From Streptomyces sp. ADI95-17 (GTDB lineage: Bacteria; Actinomycetota; Actinomycetes; Streptomycetales; Streptomycetaceae), in the NCBI RefSeq assembly GCF_003846175.1, contig NZ_ML123045.1, positions 1,222,982-1,286,981 of the forward strand: a stretch of 64,000 nt of DNA. Reading direction: 5' to 3'. Every line of letters starts with the position of its first letter. Position 1 is the first letter of the stretch. Position numbers and translations under genes: made by a program. Under the pieces are notes generated by a model, which had not been told where the DNA came from, made no database searches, and saw only the letters and a program-made list of their open reading frames with translations. Shown one piece after another: positions 38,532 through 47,886 of the stretch.

Positions 38532-38807
38532 ATGGGCTGGTTGTGGGCAATCATCGTGGGCCTGGTGCTCGGTCTGATCGCGAAGGCGATCCTGCCCGGC
38601 AAACAGAACATCCCACTCTGGCTGACGATCATTTTCGGCATCATCGGCAGTGTCCTCGGCAACGCCGTCGCCACCTGGATCGGTGTCAACGACACCAAGG
38701 GCATCGACTGGATCCGCCATCTGCTCCAGCTGATCGGCGCGGTGGTCGTCGTCGGCGTCGGCGACATGCTGTGGGCCTCGATCCGCGGCACCAAACACAG
38801 GACCTGA
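38532..38807 (+). CDS. GlsB/YeaQ/YmgE family stress membrane protein
   Basis: A 91-residue, three-helix membrane protein beginning MGWLWAIIVGLVLGLIAKAI, the typical transglycosylase-associated (GlsB/YeaQ/YmgE) pattern with conserved glycines, and containing IIFGIIGSVLGNAVATWIG. Members are linked to general stress but have no known mechanism. The ATG at 38532 has a GAGGAGGCG ribosome binding site. It is slightly longer than the usual 80 residues because of an inserted loop before the last helix. Confidence 0.87.
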   Translation: MGWLWAIIVGLVLGLIAKAILPGKQNIPLWLTIIFGIIGSVLGNAVATWIGVNDTKGIDWIRHLLQLIGAVVVVGVGDMLWASIRGTKHRT

Positions 38808-38826
38808 ACCACCGGGCACACAGAGA

Positions 38827-38865
38827 ACCGCGGCCGGACACGCGTGACGCGTGTCCGGCCGCGGT
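38827..38865. terminator. Bidirectional hairpin terminator between GlsB-like gene and tyrS
   Basis: A perfect 17-bp inverted repeat (38827-38843 and 38849-38865) with a five-base loop, placed between two convergent genes and able to serve both. Confidence 0.85.
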
Positions 38866-38882
38866 GTCGACGCGGTCCGGGA

Positions 38883-40148
38883 TCAGCCGGTGACCTCGAC
38901 GGCGGCGAGGTTCTTCTTGCCCCGGCGCAGCACCAGCCAGCGCCCGTGCAGCAGTTCCTCGCGGGCCGGTGCGCTCTCACCGTCCGTGACCTTGACGTTG
39001 TTCACGTACGCGCCGCCCTCCTTCACCGTGCGGCGGGCGCCCGACTTGCTCGGCGCCAGGCCGACCTCCACCAGGAGGTCCACCAGCGGGCCCAGCTCGG
39101 TGACCTGCGCGTGCGGCACCTCGGACAGTGCGGCGCTCAGCGTCGCCTCGTCCAGCTCGCCGAGCTCACCCTGACCGAAGAGCGCCTTCGACGCGGCGAT
39201 GACCGCGGCGCACTGATCCGCACCGTGCACCAGCGTCGTCAGCTCCTCGGCCAGCGCGCGCTGCGCCGTCCGGGCCTGCGGACGCTCCTCGGTGACCTTC
39301 TCCAGCTCCTCCAGCTCCGCGGGGCTGAGGAAGCTGAGGACGCGCATGTACCGCGAGATGTCCCGGTCGTCCACGTTCAGCCAGAACTGGTAGAACGCGT
39401 ACGGCGTCGTCATCGCCGGGTCCAGCCAGACGGCCCCGCTCTCGGACTTGCCGAACTTGGTCCCGTCCGCCTTCGTCATCAGCGGCGTCGCCAGCGCGTG
39501 CACCTCGGCGCCCGGCTCCAGACGGTGGATCAGGTCGAGACCCGCGGTGAGGTTGCCCCACTGGTCGCTGCCGCCCTGCTGGAGGGTGCAGCCGTAGCGC
39601 CGGTACAGCTCCAGGAAGTCCATGCTCTGGAGCAGCTGGTAGCTGAACTCGGTGTAGCTGATGCCCTCGTCGGACTCCAGCCGCCGGGCGATGGACTCCT
39701 TGGTCAGCATCTTGTTGACACGGAAGTGCTTGCCGATGTCCCGGAGGAACTCGATCGCGGACATGCCCGAGGTCCAGTCCAGGTTGTTCACCATGACCGC
39801 CGCGTTCTCGCCCTCGAAGGACAGGAACGGCTCGATCTGGGACCGCAGCCGCGTCACCCAGTTGGCGATCGTCTCCGGATCGTTGAGCGTGCGCTCCGCG
39901 GTCGGCCGCGGGTCACCGATCTGACCGGTGGCCCCGCCCACCAGGGCGAGCGGCCGCAGACCGGCCTGCTGGAGCCGGCGCATGGTGAGCACCTGCACCA
40001 GATGGCCGACGTGCAGACTCGCCGCGGTGGGGTCGTAGCCGCAATAGAAGGTGACGGGACCGTCCGCGAGAGCCTTGCGCAGTGCGTCCTCGTCAGTGGA
40101 CTGGGCGAACAGCCCACGCCACTTCAGCTCGTCGACGATGTCCGTCAC
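38883..40148 (-). CDS. tyrS: Tyrosyl-tRNA synthetase
   Basis: Class I aminoacyl-tRNA synthetase that charges tRNA-Tyr. The 421-residue protein has the HIGH-type motif HVGH (46-49), the KMSKS-type motif KFGKS (231-235), the tyrosine pocket YCGYDPTA, and a C-terminal S4 RNA-binding domain (from about 355, including [13 protein letters not shown]). The GTG at 40148 was chosen because AGGAG lies nine bases upstream and the length then matches the family; an in-frame ATG at 40166 would add six residues. It follows the TldE gene by 60 bases on the same strand. I see no T-box leader. Confidence 0.96.
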   Translation of the reverse strand: MTDIVDELKWRGLFAQSTDEDALRKALADGPVTFYCGYDPTAASLHVGHLVQVLTMRRLQQAGLRPLALVGGATGQIGDPRPTAERTLNDPETIANWVTRLRSQIEPFLSFEGENAAVMVNNLDWTSGMSAIEFLRDIGKHFRVNKMLTKESIARRLESDEGISYTEFSYQLLQSMDFLELYRRYGCTLQQGGSDQWGNLTAGLDLIHRLEPGAEVHALATPLMTKADGTKFGKSESGAVWLDPAMTTPYAFYQFWLNVDDRDISRYMRVLSFLSPAELEELEKVTEERPQARTAQRALAEELTTLVHGADQCAAVIAASKALFGQGELGELDEATLSAALSEVPHAQVTELGPLVDLLVEVGLAPSKSGARRTVKEGGAYVNNVKVTDGESAPAREELLHGRWLVLRRGKKNLAAVEVTG

Positions 40149-40208
40149 GGTTCCGGTGCTCCTCATGATGAATCGGGGAAAGAAGTTTTCCCGCCCAGTC
40201 TAGGCGGG

Positions 40209-41603
40209 TCAGACGCCCGGGCTCACCGAGCTCATGTTGAAGTCCGGGATCCGCAGCGCGGGCATCGCGGCCCGGGTGAACCAGTCGCTCCACTCGCGCG
40301 GCAGCGTCTTCTCCGTACGGCCCGCCTCCGTGGCGCGCGACAGCAGGTCCACCGGCGACTCGTTGAACCGGAAGTTGTTCACCTCGCCGACGACCTCGCC
40401 GTCCTCGACGAGATACACCCCGTCGCGGGTCAGCCCGGTCAGCAGCAGCGTCGCCGGGTCGACCTCCCGGATGTACCACAGGCAGGTCAGCAGCAGCCCG
40501 CGCCCGGTCGTCGCGGCCACCATCTCGTCCAGGGACCGCTCACCGCCGGCCTCCAGCACCAGGTTGTCGATGGCCGGTGCGACCGGCTGCCCGGTCAGCC
40601 CCGCCGTGTGCCGGGTGGTCGTCAGATGCTCCAGCCTGCCGTCCCGGATCCAGTCGGTCCGGGCCAGCGGCAGTCCGTTGTCGAAGACCGAGGAGCTGTC
40701 CCCGGACGCGTGGGCGATCACGAACGGCGCGGCCTCCAGGCCGGGCGCGTACGGATCGCTGCTCAGCGTCAGCGGCAGCCCGGAGAGCGTCTCACCGAGC
40801 CTGGTCCCGCCGCCCGGCTCGGAGAACACCGTCCGGCCCTCCGCGGCGTCCCGCGCGGCCGACGACCACAGCTGGTAGATCAGCAGATCCGCGACGGAGG
40901 AAGGCGGCAGCAGCGTCTCGTACCGCCCGGCGGGCAGCGCGATACGGCGCTCGGCCCAGCGCAGCCGCTGCGCCAGTTCGGCGTCCAGCTCGGCCGGGTC
41001 GACATCCTTGAAGTCGCGCGTCGAGCGGCCCGCCCAGGACGAACGGGTGCGGTCGGGGGACTTGGCGTTGAGCTCCAGCTTCCCGGTCGGCTGGTCGTGG
41101 CGCAGCCGCAGCCCCGTCGACGTACCGAGGTACGTCGAGGTCAGCTCGTGGTTGGCGAAGCCGTACAGCTCACGGCCGCCGGAGCGGGCGCGGGCGAAGG
41201 CGTCGCCGAGCGCCGGGGCGAACTCCGCGAAGACGTCCGAGCCCGTCTCGGCCGGTGCGTCCGTGAAGTCCGGCGACGCGGGCACCCCGGTGACCAGCGG
41301 CTGTGCGTCCTCCGCCGGACCGGCCCCCCGCGCGGCGGCCTCGGCGGCCCGCACCAGCGGCTCCAGGTCGTCGGCGGTGACCGCGGACCGCGACACCACG
41401 CCGGAGGCCGTGCCCCGCGCACCGTCGACGGTCGCGATGACGGTCAGGGTCCGGCCCCGCGTCACCCCGTTCGTCGTGAGCGCGTTGCCCGCCCAGCGCA
41501 GATTCGCGGACGACTCCTCGTCGGCGATGACCACACAGCCGTCGGCGGTGGACAGTTCGAGCGCCCGCTCGACGATCTCGTGCGGCTTGCTGACGCGGCT
41601 CAT
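40209..41603 (-). CDS. TldE/PmbA-type metallopeptidase subunit
   Basis: A 464-residue TldD/PmbA homologue. It lacks the zinc-binding HExxxH of TldD, which fits TldE, the partner that completes the barrel-like heterodimer. Typical blocks are the N-terminal VERALELSTADGCVVIADEE and the C-terminal GEVNNFRFNESPVDLL. TldD/E proteases degrade unfolded peptides and mature ribosomally made peptides such as microcins. Its start overlaps the tldD stop by four bases (ATGA), consistent with equal production of both subunits. Confidence 0.9.
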   Translation of the reverse strand: MSRVSKPHEIVERALELSTADGCVVIADEESSANLRWAGNALTTNGVTRGRTLTVIATVDGARGTASGVVSRSAVTADDLEPLVRAAEAAARGAGPAEDAQPLVTGVPASPDFTDAPAETGSDVFAEFAPALGDAFARARSGGRELYGFANHELTSTYLGTSTGLRLRHDQPTGKLELNAKSPDRTRSSWAGRSTRDFKDVDPAELDAELAQRLRWAERRIALPAGRYETLLPPSSVADLLIYQLWSSAARDAAEGRTVFSEPGGGTRLGETLSGLPLTLSSDPYAPGLEAAPFVIAHASGDSSSVFDNGLPLARTDWIRDGRLEHLTTTRHTAGLTGQPVAPAIDNLVLEAGGERSLDEMVAATTGRGLLLTCLWYIREVDPATLLLTGLTRDGVYLVEDGEVVGEVNNFRFNESPVDLLSRATEAGRTEKTLPREWSDWFTRAAMPALRIPDFNMSSVSPGV

Positions 41604-43123
41604 CGTCCGGCCTCCTGCGTCGTGTTGAGGATGTTCACGCCCCGGAAGAGGGCGGAGGGGCAGCCGTGCGAGACGGCCGCCACCTGGCCCGGCTGGGCCT
41701 TGCCGCAGTTGAAGGCGCCGCCCAGGACATATGTCTGCGGGCCGCCGACCTTTTCCATCGAGCCCCAGAAGTCCGTCGTCGTGGCCTGGTACGCGACGTC
41801 GCGCAGCTGCCCGGCCAGCCTGCCGTTCTCGATCCGGAAGAATCGCTGCCCGGTGAATTGAAAGTTGTACCTTTGCATGTCGATCGACCAGGACCGGTCG
41901 CCGACCACGTAGATCCCGCGCTCCACCCCGCCGATCAGGTCCTCCGTGGACAGCCCGCCCGGATCCGGCCGCAGCGACACATTGGCCATCCGCTGGACGG
42001 GGACATGGCCGGGCGAGTCCGCGTACGCGCAGCCGTTGGAACGGCCCAGCCCGGTCAGCTTCGCGATCCGCCGGTCCAGCTGGTACCCGACCAGCGTCCC
42101 GTCCTTGACCAGGTCCCAGGACTGCGCCTCGACACCCTCGTCGTCGTACCCGATGGTCGCGAGCCCGTGCTCGGCCGTGCGGTCACCGGTCACGTTCATC
42201 ACGGGGGAGCCGTACGTCAGCTTCCCCAGCTGGTCGAAGGTGGCGAACGACGTCCCGGCGTACGCCGCCTCGTAGCCCAGCGCCCGGTCCAGCTCGGTGG
42301 CGTGGCCGATCGACTCATGGATGGTCAGCCAGAGGTTGGAGGGGTCGACGACCAGGTCGTACGTGCCCGCCTCGACGCTCGGCGCCCGCATCTTCTCGGC
42401 CAGCAGCCCGGGGATCCGGGCCAGTTCGTCGTCCCATTCCCAGCCGGTCCCGGTCAGGTACTCCCAGCCGCGGCCCGCCGGCGGGGCGATCGTCCGCATC
42501 GAGTCGAACTCACCGGTCGTCCCGTCCACGGCCACCGCGGTGAGCTGCGGATGCAGCCGCACCCGCTGCTGGGTGGTGACGGTGCCCGCCGTGTCCGCGT
42601 AGAACTTGTTCTCGTGGACGGTCATCAGCGAGGCGTCCACATGCGCGACGCCCTCGGCGCCCAGGAGCCGGCCGCTCCACTCGGCGAGCAGTCCCGCCTT
42701 CTCCTCGTCCGGTACGCCGAACGGATCGATCTCGTACGCCGAGACCCAGGTCCGCTCGCCGTGCACCGGCTCGTCCGCCAGCTCCACCCGCTCGTCCGAA
42801 CCGGCCGCCGCGATCACCTTCGCCGACAGCTTCGCCATGGCGACGGCCTGCGAGGCCACCTTCGCCGCGGCGTCCATCGTCAGGTCCACACCGGACGCGA
42901 ACCCCCACGCCCCGCCGTGCACCACCCGCACCGCGTAGCCCAGATCGGTGGTGTCCGAGGACCCGGAGGGCCGGGCGTCGCGCAGCCGCCAGGACGCGCT
43001 GCGCACACGCTCCAGACGGAAATCGGCGTGCACGGCACCCAGCGCCCGCGCGCGGGCGAGCGCCGCGTCGGCGAGGGCCCGCAGCGGCAGGGCCAGGAAT
43101 GACTGATCTACCTCGTGGGGCAC
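41600..43123 (-). CDS. tldD: TldD-type zinc metallopeptidase subunit
   Basis: A 507-residue metalloprotease subunit carrying the zinc motif HESIGH (269-274). Other family blocks are GYAVRVVHGGAWGFAS near residue 70 and NFQFTGQRFFRIENG in the C-terminal part. With TldE it forms the heterodimeric peptidase. The GTG at 43123 follows a GAAGGGA ribosome binding site about nine bases away; sequence further upstream in the same frame lacks family similarity. It is the first gene of the tldD-tldE pair, and tyrS may be read from the same transcript. Confidence 0.92.
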   Translation of the reverse strand: MPHEVDQSFLALPLRALADAALARARALGAVHADFRLERVRSASWRLRDARPSGSSDTTDLGYAVRVVHGGAWGFASGVDLTMDAAAKVASQAVAMAKLSAKVIAAAGSDERVELADEPVHGERTWVSAYEIDPFGVPDEEKAGLLAEWSGRLLGAEGVAHVDASLMTVHENKFYADTAGTVTTQQRVRLHPQLTAVAVDGTTGEFDSMRTIAPPAGRGWEYLTGTGWEWDDELARIPGLLAEKMRAPSVEAGTYDLVVDPSNLWLTIHESIGHATELDRALGYEAAYAGTSFATFDQLGKLTYGSPVMNVTGDRTAEHGLATIGYDDEGVEAQSWDLVKDGTLVGYQLDRRIAKLTGLGRSNGCAYADSPGHVPVQRMANVSLRPDPGGLSTEDLIGGVERGIYVVGDRSWSIDMQRYNFQFTGQRFFRIENGRLAGQLRDVAYQATTTDFWGSMEKVGGPQTYVLGGAFNCGKAQPGQVAAVSHGCPSALFRGVNILNTTQEAGR

Positions 43124-43355
43124 AGGAAATTCCCTTCTCGATGCACCACGGAAGTGAATCACGCCGGACGGTGCCGCCACCGGGGATCCCGGAGGCCGTC
43201 CGCCGCCGGTACGGACACGGCGCGGCCCGGCCGGTGTCCCTCTGTAGGAACCCCACAGTGCCCGGGGGAAGGCGCTGTCAGGGGCCGATTCCTCGTGGAG
43301 CACCTGGTACCGATAGGTTTTCGACGTACCAGACCGCTAGGGAAAGGGTGATCCG

Positions 43356-44075
43356 TTGAGCCGCTCGGTTCTCGTCACCGGAGGAAACCGGGGCATCGGC
43401 CTCGCCATCGCCCGCGCTTTCGCCGACAACGGCGACAAGGTCGCGATCACCTACCGCTCCGGCGAGCCGCCCCAGGAACTCACCGAGGCGGGCTGCCTGG
43501 CGGTCCGTTGCGACATCACGGACGCCGAACAGGTGGAGCAGGCCTACAAGGAGATCGAGGAGAAGCACGGTCCCGTCGAGGTACTGGTCGCCAACGCCGG
43601 TATCACCAAGGACCAGTTGCTGATGCGGATGTCCGAGGACGACTTCACGTCCGTCGTCGACACCAACCTCACCGGCACCTTCCGGGTCGTCAAGCGCGCC
43701 AACCGCGGCATGCTGCGCGCCAAGAAGGGCCGCGTCGTCCTCATCTCCTCCGTCGTCGGACTGCTCGGCTCGGCCGGGCAGTCGAACTACGCCGCGTCCA
43801 AGGCGGGTCTGGTCGGCTTCGCCCGGTCGCTGGCCCGTGAACTCGGTTCGCGGAACATCACTTTCAACGTCGTCGCGCCCGGTTTTGTCGACACCGACAT
43901 GACGCAGGTGCTCACCGAGGAGCAGCGCAAGGGCATCGTGTCCCAGGTGCCGCTCGGCCGCTACGCGCAGCCCGAGGAGATCGCCGCCGCGGTGCGCTTC
44001 CTCGCCTCCGACGACGCGTCGTACATCACTGGAGCCGTCATCCCCGTTGACGGCGGATTGGGCATGGGTCACTGA
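43356..44075 (+). CDS. fabG: 3-oxoacyl-ACP reductase
   Basis: NADPH-dependent SDR of fatty acid synthesis, 239 residues. The coenzyme motif is GGNRGIG (9-15) and the catalytic tetrad is Asn104, Ser132, Tyr145 and Lys149 (NYAASK). The start is a rare TTG at 43356 with GGAAAGGG upstream. It is followed five bases later by the enoyl-ACP reductase gene, the same pairing as mabA-inhA in mycobacteria, so the two enzymes of the elongation cycle are made together. Confidence 0.93.
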   Translation: MSRSVLVTGGNRGIGLAIARAFADNGDKVAITYRSGEPPQELTEAGCLAVRCDITDAEQVEQAYKEIEEKHGPVEVLVANAGITKDQLLMRMSEDDFTSVVDTNLTGTFRVVKRANRGMLRAKKGRVVLISSVVGLLGSAGQSNYAASKAGLVGFARSLARELGSRNITFNVVAPGFVDTDMTQVLTEEQRKGIVSQVPLGRYAQPEEIAAAVRFLASDDASYITGAVIPVDGGLGMGH

Positions 44076-44080
44076 TCACC

Positions 44081-44848
44081 ATGAGCGGAATTCTCGACGG
44101 CAAGCGCATCCTCATCACCGGTGTGCTGATGGAGTCGTCCATCGCTTTCCACGCTGCCAAGGTGGCCCAGGAGCAGGGTGCCGAAGTCATCCTGACCGCC
44201 TTCCCCCGCCCCACGCTGACGGAGCGCATCGCCAGGAAGCTGCCGAAGCCGGCCAAGGTCATCGAGCTGGACGTGACCAACACCGAGCACCTGGACCGGC
44301 TGGAGGGCCTGGTCCGGGACGAGCTCGGTTCGCTCGACGGCGTCGTCCACTCCATCGGCTTCGCGCCGCAGGACGCGCTCGGCGGCAACTTCCTCAACAC
44401 CCCGTTCGAGTCCGTCGCCACCGCGATGCACGTCTCGGCGTTCTCGCTCAAGTCGCTCGCCATGGCCTGCAAGCCGCTGATGAACGACGGCGGCTCGATC
44501 GTCGGCCTCACCTTCGACGCGCAGTTCGCCTGGCCGCAGTACGACTGGATGGGCCCGGCCAAGGCCGCGCTGGAGGCCACCTCCCGCTACCTCGCCCGTG
44601 ACCTGGGCAAGGACGACATCCGCTGCAACCTGGTCTCGGCCGGACCGCTCAAGTCCATGGCCGCGAAGTCCATCCCCGGCTTCACCGAGCTCGCGGACGT
44701 GTGGAACACCCGCTCCCCGCTCTCCTGGGACATGGAGGACCCGGAGCCGGCCGGCCGCGGCATCGTCGCGCTGCTCTCGGACTTCTTCCCGAAGACCACG
44801 GGCGAGATCATCCACGTCGACGGTGGCGTGCACATGATGGGTGCCTGA
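44081..44848 (+). CDS. fabI: Enoyl-ACP reductase (InhA/FabI)
   Basis: NADH-dependent reductase that completes each cycle of fatty acid elongation, 255 residues. It is closest to InhA: GKRILITGVLMESSIAFHAAK near the start and FDAQFAWPQYDWMGPAKAAL, with Tyr154 and Lys161 matching InhA Tyr158 and Lys165. The ending IIHVDGGVHMMGA is also typical. It is co-transcribed with fabG, and a near-perfect hairpin terminates the unit 22 bases after the stop. Confidence 0.95.
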   Translation: MSGILDGKRILITGVLMESSIAFHAAKVAQEQGAEVILTAFPRPTLTERIARKLPKPAKVIELDVTNTEHLDRLEGLVRDELGSLDGVVHSIGFAPQDALGGNFLNTPFESVATAMHVSAFSLKSLAMACKPLMNDGGSIVGLTFDAQFAWPQYDWMGPAKAALEATSRYLARDLGKDDIRCNLVSAGPLKSMAAKSIPGFTELADVWNTRSPLSWDMEDPEPAGRGIVALLSDFFPKTTGEIIHVDGGVHMMGA

Positions 44849-44870
44849 CCCCGCGGGGCAGGCACGGACA

Positions 44871-44908
44871 GAGCCGCGTACCACCTCCGAGCAGGTGGTG
44901 CGCGGCTC
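44871..44908 (+). terminator. Hairpin terminator after fabI
   Basis: A 16-bp stem (44871-44886 and 44893-44908) with one G-U pair and a six-base loop, without a T-run. Confidence 0.85.
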
Positions 44909-45015
44909 CCGTGCGTCCGGGCCCGGCTCCGGCCCGCTCAAGTCGAAAAGACGGTCGATCCACCGCAGAATGTGGTGAACCGGACTTCGGGTCAGGCTAC
45001 GGGGAGGAGGTCGCC

Positions 45016-45399
45016 GTGCGCGCCACACGTCGCCGGACCTGCGCCCTGCTGGCGGCCTCCATAGCCGTCGCCGGACTCGCCGCCCCGGTGGGGATATCCG
45101 TGGCGGGGCGGATGGGAGCCGGGGCGTCCACCCCCGCCGCTCCCACTCCCGACCCCGCCGGAGCCGAATGCCGTACGTCGGTCCGGGGCTCCCGGGTCGT
45201 CGCGTACTGCCACAACCCGTACCCCTCCACCGACCGCGTACAGCTGCACACCGAGTGCCGCCGCTGGTGGGACATAGACGCCGACGCCGCCCCGGTCGAG
45301 GTGGGCCCCGGCCGGACCGTACGGATCGACGACCGCTGCTGGAAGGAAGTCGGCACCGTCTGGGTCACGCACCGGGTGCGGGACCCGTCAACGGCCTGA
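45016..45399 (+). CDS. Small secreted protein with four cysteines
   Basis: A 127-residue exported protein of unknown function. The signal peptide (about 1-38) starts with RATRRRTC and has a hydrophobic core; the mature part has four cysteines (CRTSV, YCHNP, TECRRWW, DRCWKE) likely paired as two disulfides, and is rich in Trp and Arg. The GTG has a GGGGAGGAGG ribosome binding site. It stands alone between the fabI terminator and a convergent GntR gene. It could be a small extracellular binding or inhibitor protein. Confidence 0.8.
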   Translation: MRATRRRTCALLAASIAVAGLAAPVGISVAGRMGAGASTPAAPTPDPAGAECRTSVRGSRVVAYCHNPYPSTDRVQLHTECRRWWDIDADAAPVEVGPGRTVRIDDRCWKEVGTVWVTHRVRDPSTA

Positions 45400-45469
45400 G
45401 CCCCTCGCAGCGGCCGGCCACCGAGCCCCACGCGAGCGGGACGCAGGGCCCCGCGAGGCCGGATACGTC

Positions 45470-46144
45470 CTAGACCCGGTCCACCAGACAGCTCAACGCA
45501 TGGCTCGCGGCCTCGGCCGCCGCCGTCTCCCCGTCCCCCGCCCGGATCGCCTCGACCAGCCTGCCGTGGTCCATGTGGTTCTCCGGCCGCAGCTCATGAC
45601 CGATGTCGCCGCGGAGATAGTCACGCAGCAGATCGCCCAGGTCGGCGTAGAGACCGGTCAGTACGTCGTTGTGCGAGGCGGCGACCACGGCCAGATGCAG
45701 CGTCGCGTCCGCCGCGACGAACGCCTCGGCGTCACCCGCGGCCCAGGTCTCCTCCCGGCGCGCCATCAGCGCGTCCAGCTGCTTCAGATCCCGCTCGGTG
45801 CGCCGGGCCGCCGCCAGCCTCGCCGCCGAGGACTCCAGGGTGGAGCGCAGCTCGGCGACATGGCGCGGATCGGCGGAGGCGAAACGGCGGTGCATCACCC
45901 CGGCCAGCTCGCTGGTGGCCACGACATAGGTGCCCGACCCCTGCCTGATGTCGAGCAGGCCGTTGTGCGCGAGGGCGCGCACGGCCTCGCGCACGGTGTT
46001 GCGGGCCACCCCCAGCTGCTCCACCAGCTCGGGCTCGGTGGGAATGCGCGAACCCACGGGCCACTCGCCCGAGGTGATCTGGTTCCTCAACTGGGCAATC
46101 ACCTGGTCGGCGAGGGCCGAACGCCGCGGAGACGTCAGCGTCAT
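45470..46144 (-). CDS. GntR family (FadR/FCD type) transcriptional regulator
   Basis: A 224-residue regulator with an N-terminal winged helix (about 8-75, with RIPTEPELVEQLGVARNTVREAVRAL) and an FCD ligand domain of helices, where metal-binding histidines such as His149 and those in RPENHMDHGRL may hold an organic acid. It is divergent from an MFS transporter gene whose promoter holds two palindromes. It therefore most likely represses that transporter until an effector is present. Confidence 0.92.
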   Translation of the reverse strand: MTLTSPRRSALADQVIAQLRNQITSGEWPVGSRIPTEPELVEQLGVARNTVREAVRALAHNGLLDIRQGSGTYVVATSELAGVMHRRFASADPRHVAELRSTLESSAARLAAARRTERDLKQLDALMARREETWAAGDAEAFVAADATLHLAVVAASHNDVLTGLYADLGDLLRDYLRGDIGHELRPENHMDHGRLVEAIRAGDGETAAAEAASHALSCLVDRV

Positions 46145-46261
46145 GGTGCTCCTTGGTCGGGCTGCTTGGGTGACGGACGGGGGTTACGGGGATGGCGGGG
46201 AGGTGGCTCCGCCTGCCGCGAATCGTCTCAGAGCGGCCCGTCGCCGGGGCGGCTCCAGAAC

Positions 46262-46295
46262 GATTGGACAATCAATCATCCCATGATTCTATGAT
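46262..46295. promoter_or_regulatory. Operator and promoter region between GntR and MFS genes
   Basis: Two palindromes overlap here: GATTG-N6-CAATC (46262-46277) and ATCAT-CCC-ATGAT (46275-46287). A TATGAT box at 46290-46295 would be the -10 of the transporter gene. Its start codon at 46303 would then lie at about the transcription start, so the mRNA may be leaderless. The region is AT-rich against its surroundings. Confidence 0.55.
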
Positions 46296-46302
46296 GGGCC
46301 CC

Positions 46303-47634
46303 ATGCCCGACGACGAGACCCGGCCCCAGACCCGGACCCTGACCCCCGCCACCACGGTGGACGACCCCACGAAAACCGCGGCCGCGCGGACTACCACGGC
46401 CGTGCGGACGCCGTGGGCCCCCCGGACGGCACCGGCCGCCGACGGGGCCTCCCCCTGGCTGCTCCGGCTGGTCGTCGTCGGGCTGGTCCTCACCGCGCTC
46501 AACCTCCGTCCCGCCATCACCAGCCTCGGCTCCCTCCTCGAAGAGGTGCGCGACGGGCTGCACATGAGCGGCAGCGTCGCCGGTGTCCTGACCTCCGTAC
46601 CGCCGCTCTGCTTCGCGGTCTTCGGCATCATGGCGCCGCGCCTCGCCCGCCGCTTCGGCCCGGGCGCGGTCGTCTGCGCCGGCATGACCGCCATCACCGC
46701 CGGTCTGGTGATCCGGCCGCTCGTCGGCGGGACGGCCGGCTTCCTCGCCGCGAGCGCCCTCGCCCTCATGGGCATCGCCGTCAGCAACGTCCTGATGCCG
46801 GTGATCGTCAAGCGCTGGTTCCCGGACCGGGTCGGCTCCATGACCGGGCTCTACTCGATGGCGCTGGCCCTCGGCACCTCGCTGGCCGCCGCCGTGACCG
46901 TGCCCATGACCAGTGCGATGGGCGGCAGCTGGCGGCTCGGGCTCGGGGTCTGGGCCGTGCTCGCCGCCGCCGCGATCCTGCCCTGGATCCCGCTGGTACG
47001 GGACCGCAGCGGCGCTCCGGGGAAGCAGGCCGCCCAGCAGCCGGACGCCCCCGCCCTGCGGATCACCCGCAGCCGTACCGCCTGGGCCCTCGCCTGCTTC
47101 TTCGGGCTGCAGGCCACCGCCGCGTACATCACCATGGGATGGATGCCGCAGATCTTCCGCGACGCCGGGGTCTCGGCCGGCACGGCGGGTGTGCTGCTCG
47201 CCGTGACCATGGCGATGGGCGTGCCGCTCGCCTTCGTCATCCCGCGGGTCGCGACCCGGATGAAGAACCAGGGCGCGATCGTCGTCTTCCTCGGCAGCTG
47301 CGGTCTCCTCGGCTACGCGGGCCTCTACCTCGCACCGTCCGGCGGCGCCTGGGCCTGGGCGCTGCTGCTGGGCATCTCGAACTGCTCCTTCCCGCTCGCC
47401 CTGACCATGATCGGCATGCGGTCCCGCAGCGGCGCCGGAGTGGTCCGGCTGTCCGCGTTCGCGCAGTCCGTCGGCTATCTGATCTCGATCCCGGGACCGC
47501 TGCTGATCGGTGTGCTCTACCAGCACAGCGGCGGCTGGGAGCTGCCGATCGCGCTGATGGCGGGCCTCATGGTGCCGCAGATGGCGGTCGGAATCCTCGC
47601 CGGGCGGGACCGGACCATCGAGGACGAATGCTGA
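46303..47634 (+). CDS. MFS transporter, CynX/NimT family
   Basis: A 443-residue major facilitator with 12 helices after a long Thr/Ala/Pro-rich N-terminal tail. The first helix ends with LTALNLRPAITSLGSLLEEV, the signature of the CynX/NimT (cyanate and nitroimidazole transport) group. ATG at 46303 is the third of three nearby in-frame ATGs (46291 and 46294 are the others); the proposed -10 at 46290 favours it. A 39-residue membrane peptide follows 17 bases later. Regulation by the divergent GntR protein is likely. Confidence 0.88.
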   Translation: MPDDETRPQTRTLTPATTVDDPTKTAAARTTTAVRTPWAPRTAPAADGASPWLLRLVVVGLVLTALNLRPAITSLGSLLEEVRDGLHMSGSVAGVLTSVPPLCFAVFGIMAPRLARRFGPGAVVCAGMTAITAGLVIRPLVGGTAGFLAASALALMGIAVSNVLMPVIVKRWFPDRVGSMTGLYSMALALGTSLAAAVTVPMTSAMGGSWRLGLGVWAVLAAAAILPWIPLVRDRSGAPGKQAAQQPDAPALRITRSRTAWALACFFGLQATAAYITMGWMPQIFRDAGVSAGTAGVLLAVTMAMGVPLAFVIPRVATRMKNQGAIVVFLGSCGLLGYAGLYLAPSGGAWAWALLLGISNCSFPLALTMIGMRSRSGAGVVRLSAFAQSVGYLISIPGPLLIGVLYQHSGGWELPIALMAGLMVPQMAVGILAGRDRTIEDEC

Positions 47635-47651
47635 AGTGCGAGACTGACCCC

Positions 47652-47771
47652 ATGTCTCCTGTGCTCGACCCGAATCCCCAGAACGGTCAGAAGAAGCTCC
47701 TGATGGTGCTCGGGGCGATGCTGCTGATCACCGTGATCGTCGCAGTGATCGCCTCGATCGCGTCCCCCTGA
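47652..47771 (+). CDS. SGM_5486-type transporter-associated membrane peptide
   Basis: A 39-residue peptide from ATG at 47652. The first half is polar (DPNPQNGQKK) and the second is one membrane helix (LLMVLGAMLLITVIVAVIAS). Streptomyces carry a family of this size next to CynX-type MFS genes, called SGM_5486 family transporter-associated protein, and position and sequence fit. It is 17 bases downstream of the MFS gene and co-transcribed. It may stabilise or tune the transporter; no experiment is known to me. Confidence 0.8.
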   Translation: MSPVLDPNPQNGQKKLLMVLGAMLLITVIVAVIASIASP

Positions 47772-47886
47772 GCCGTACGCGTCCTCCGAGCCGTACGTGT
47801 GTCCTTGAGCCGTACGCGTCTCCTTGAGCCGTACACGCCCCCGGACGTACACGCCCCCGGACGTACACGCCCTCCGGGGCGTACGG
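47770..47886. repeat. Degenerate tandem repeat array downstream of the MFS unit
   Basis: The unit GAGCCGTACGCGTCCTCC, 18-19 bases, recurs four times with changes, then passes into GACGTACACGCCCCCG copies of 16-17 bases. Every unit holds GTAC. The whole 251-base gap before the next gene contains only this array and a short palindrome near 47915-47925. It may be a relic of slippage, or a set of binding sites. Confidence 0.75.

Noticed and set aside
40149..40208. A T-box leader before tyrS
   Set aside because: The gap is only 60 bases and holds no T-box sequence or hairpin.
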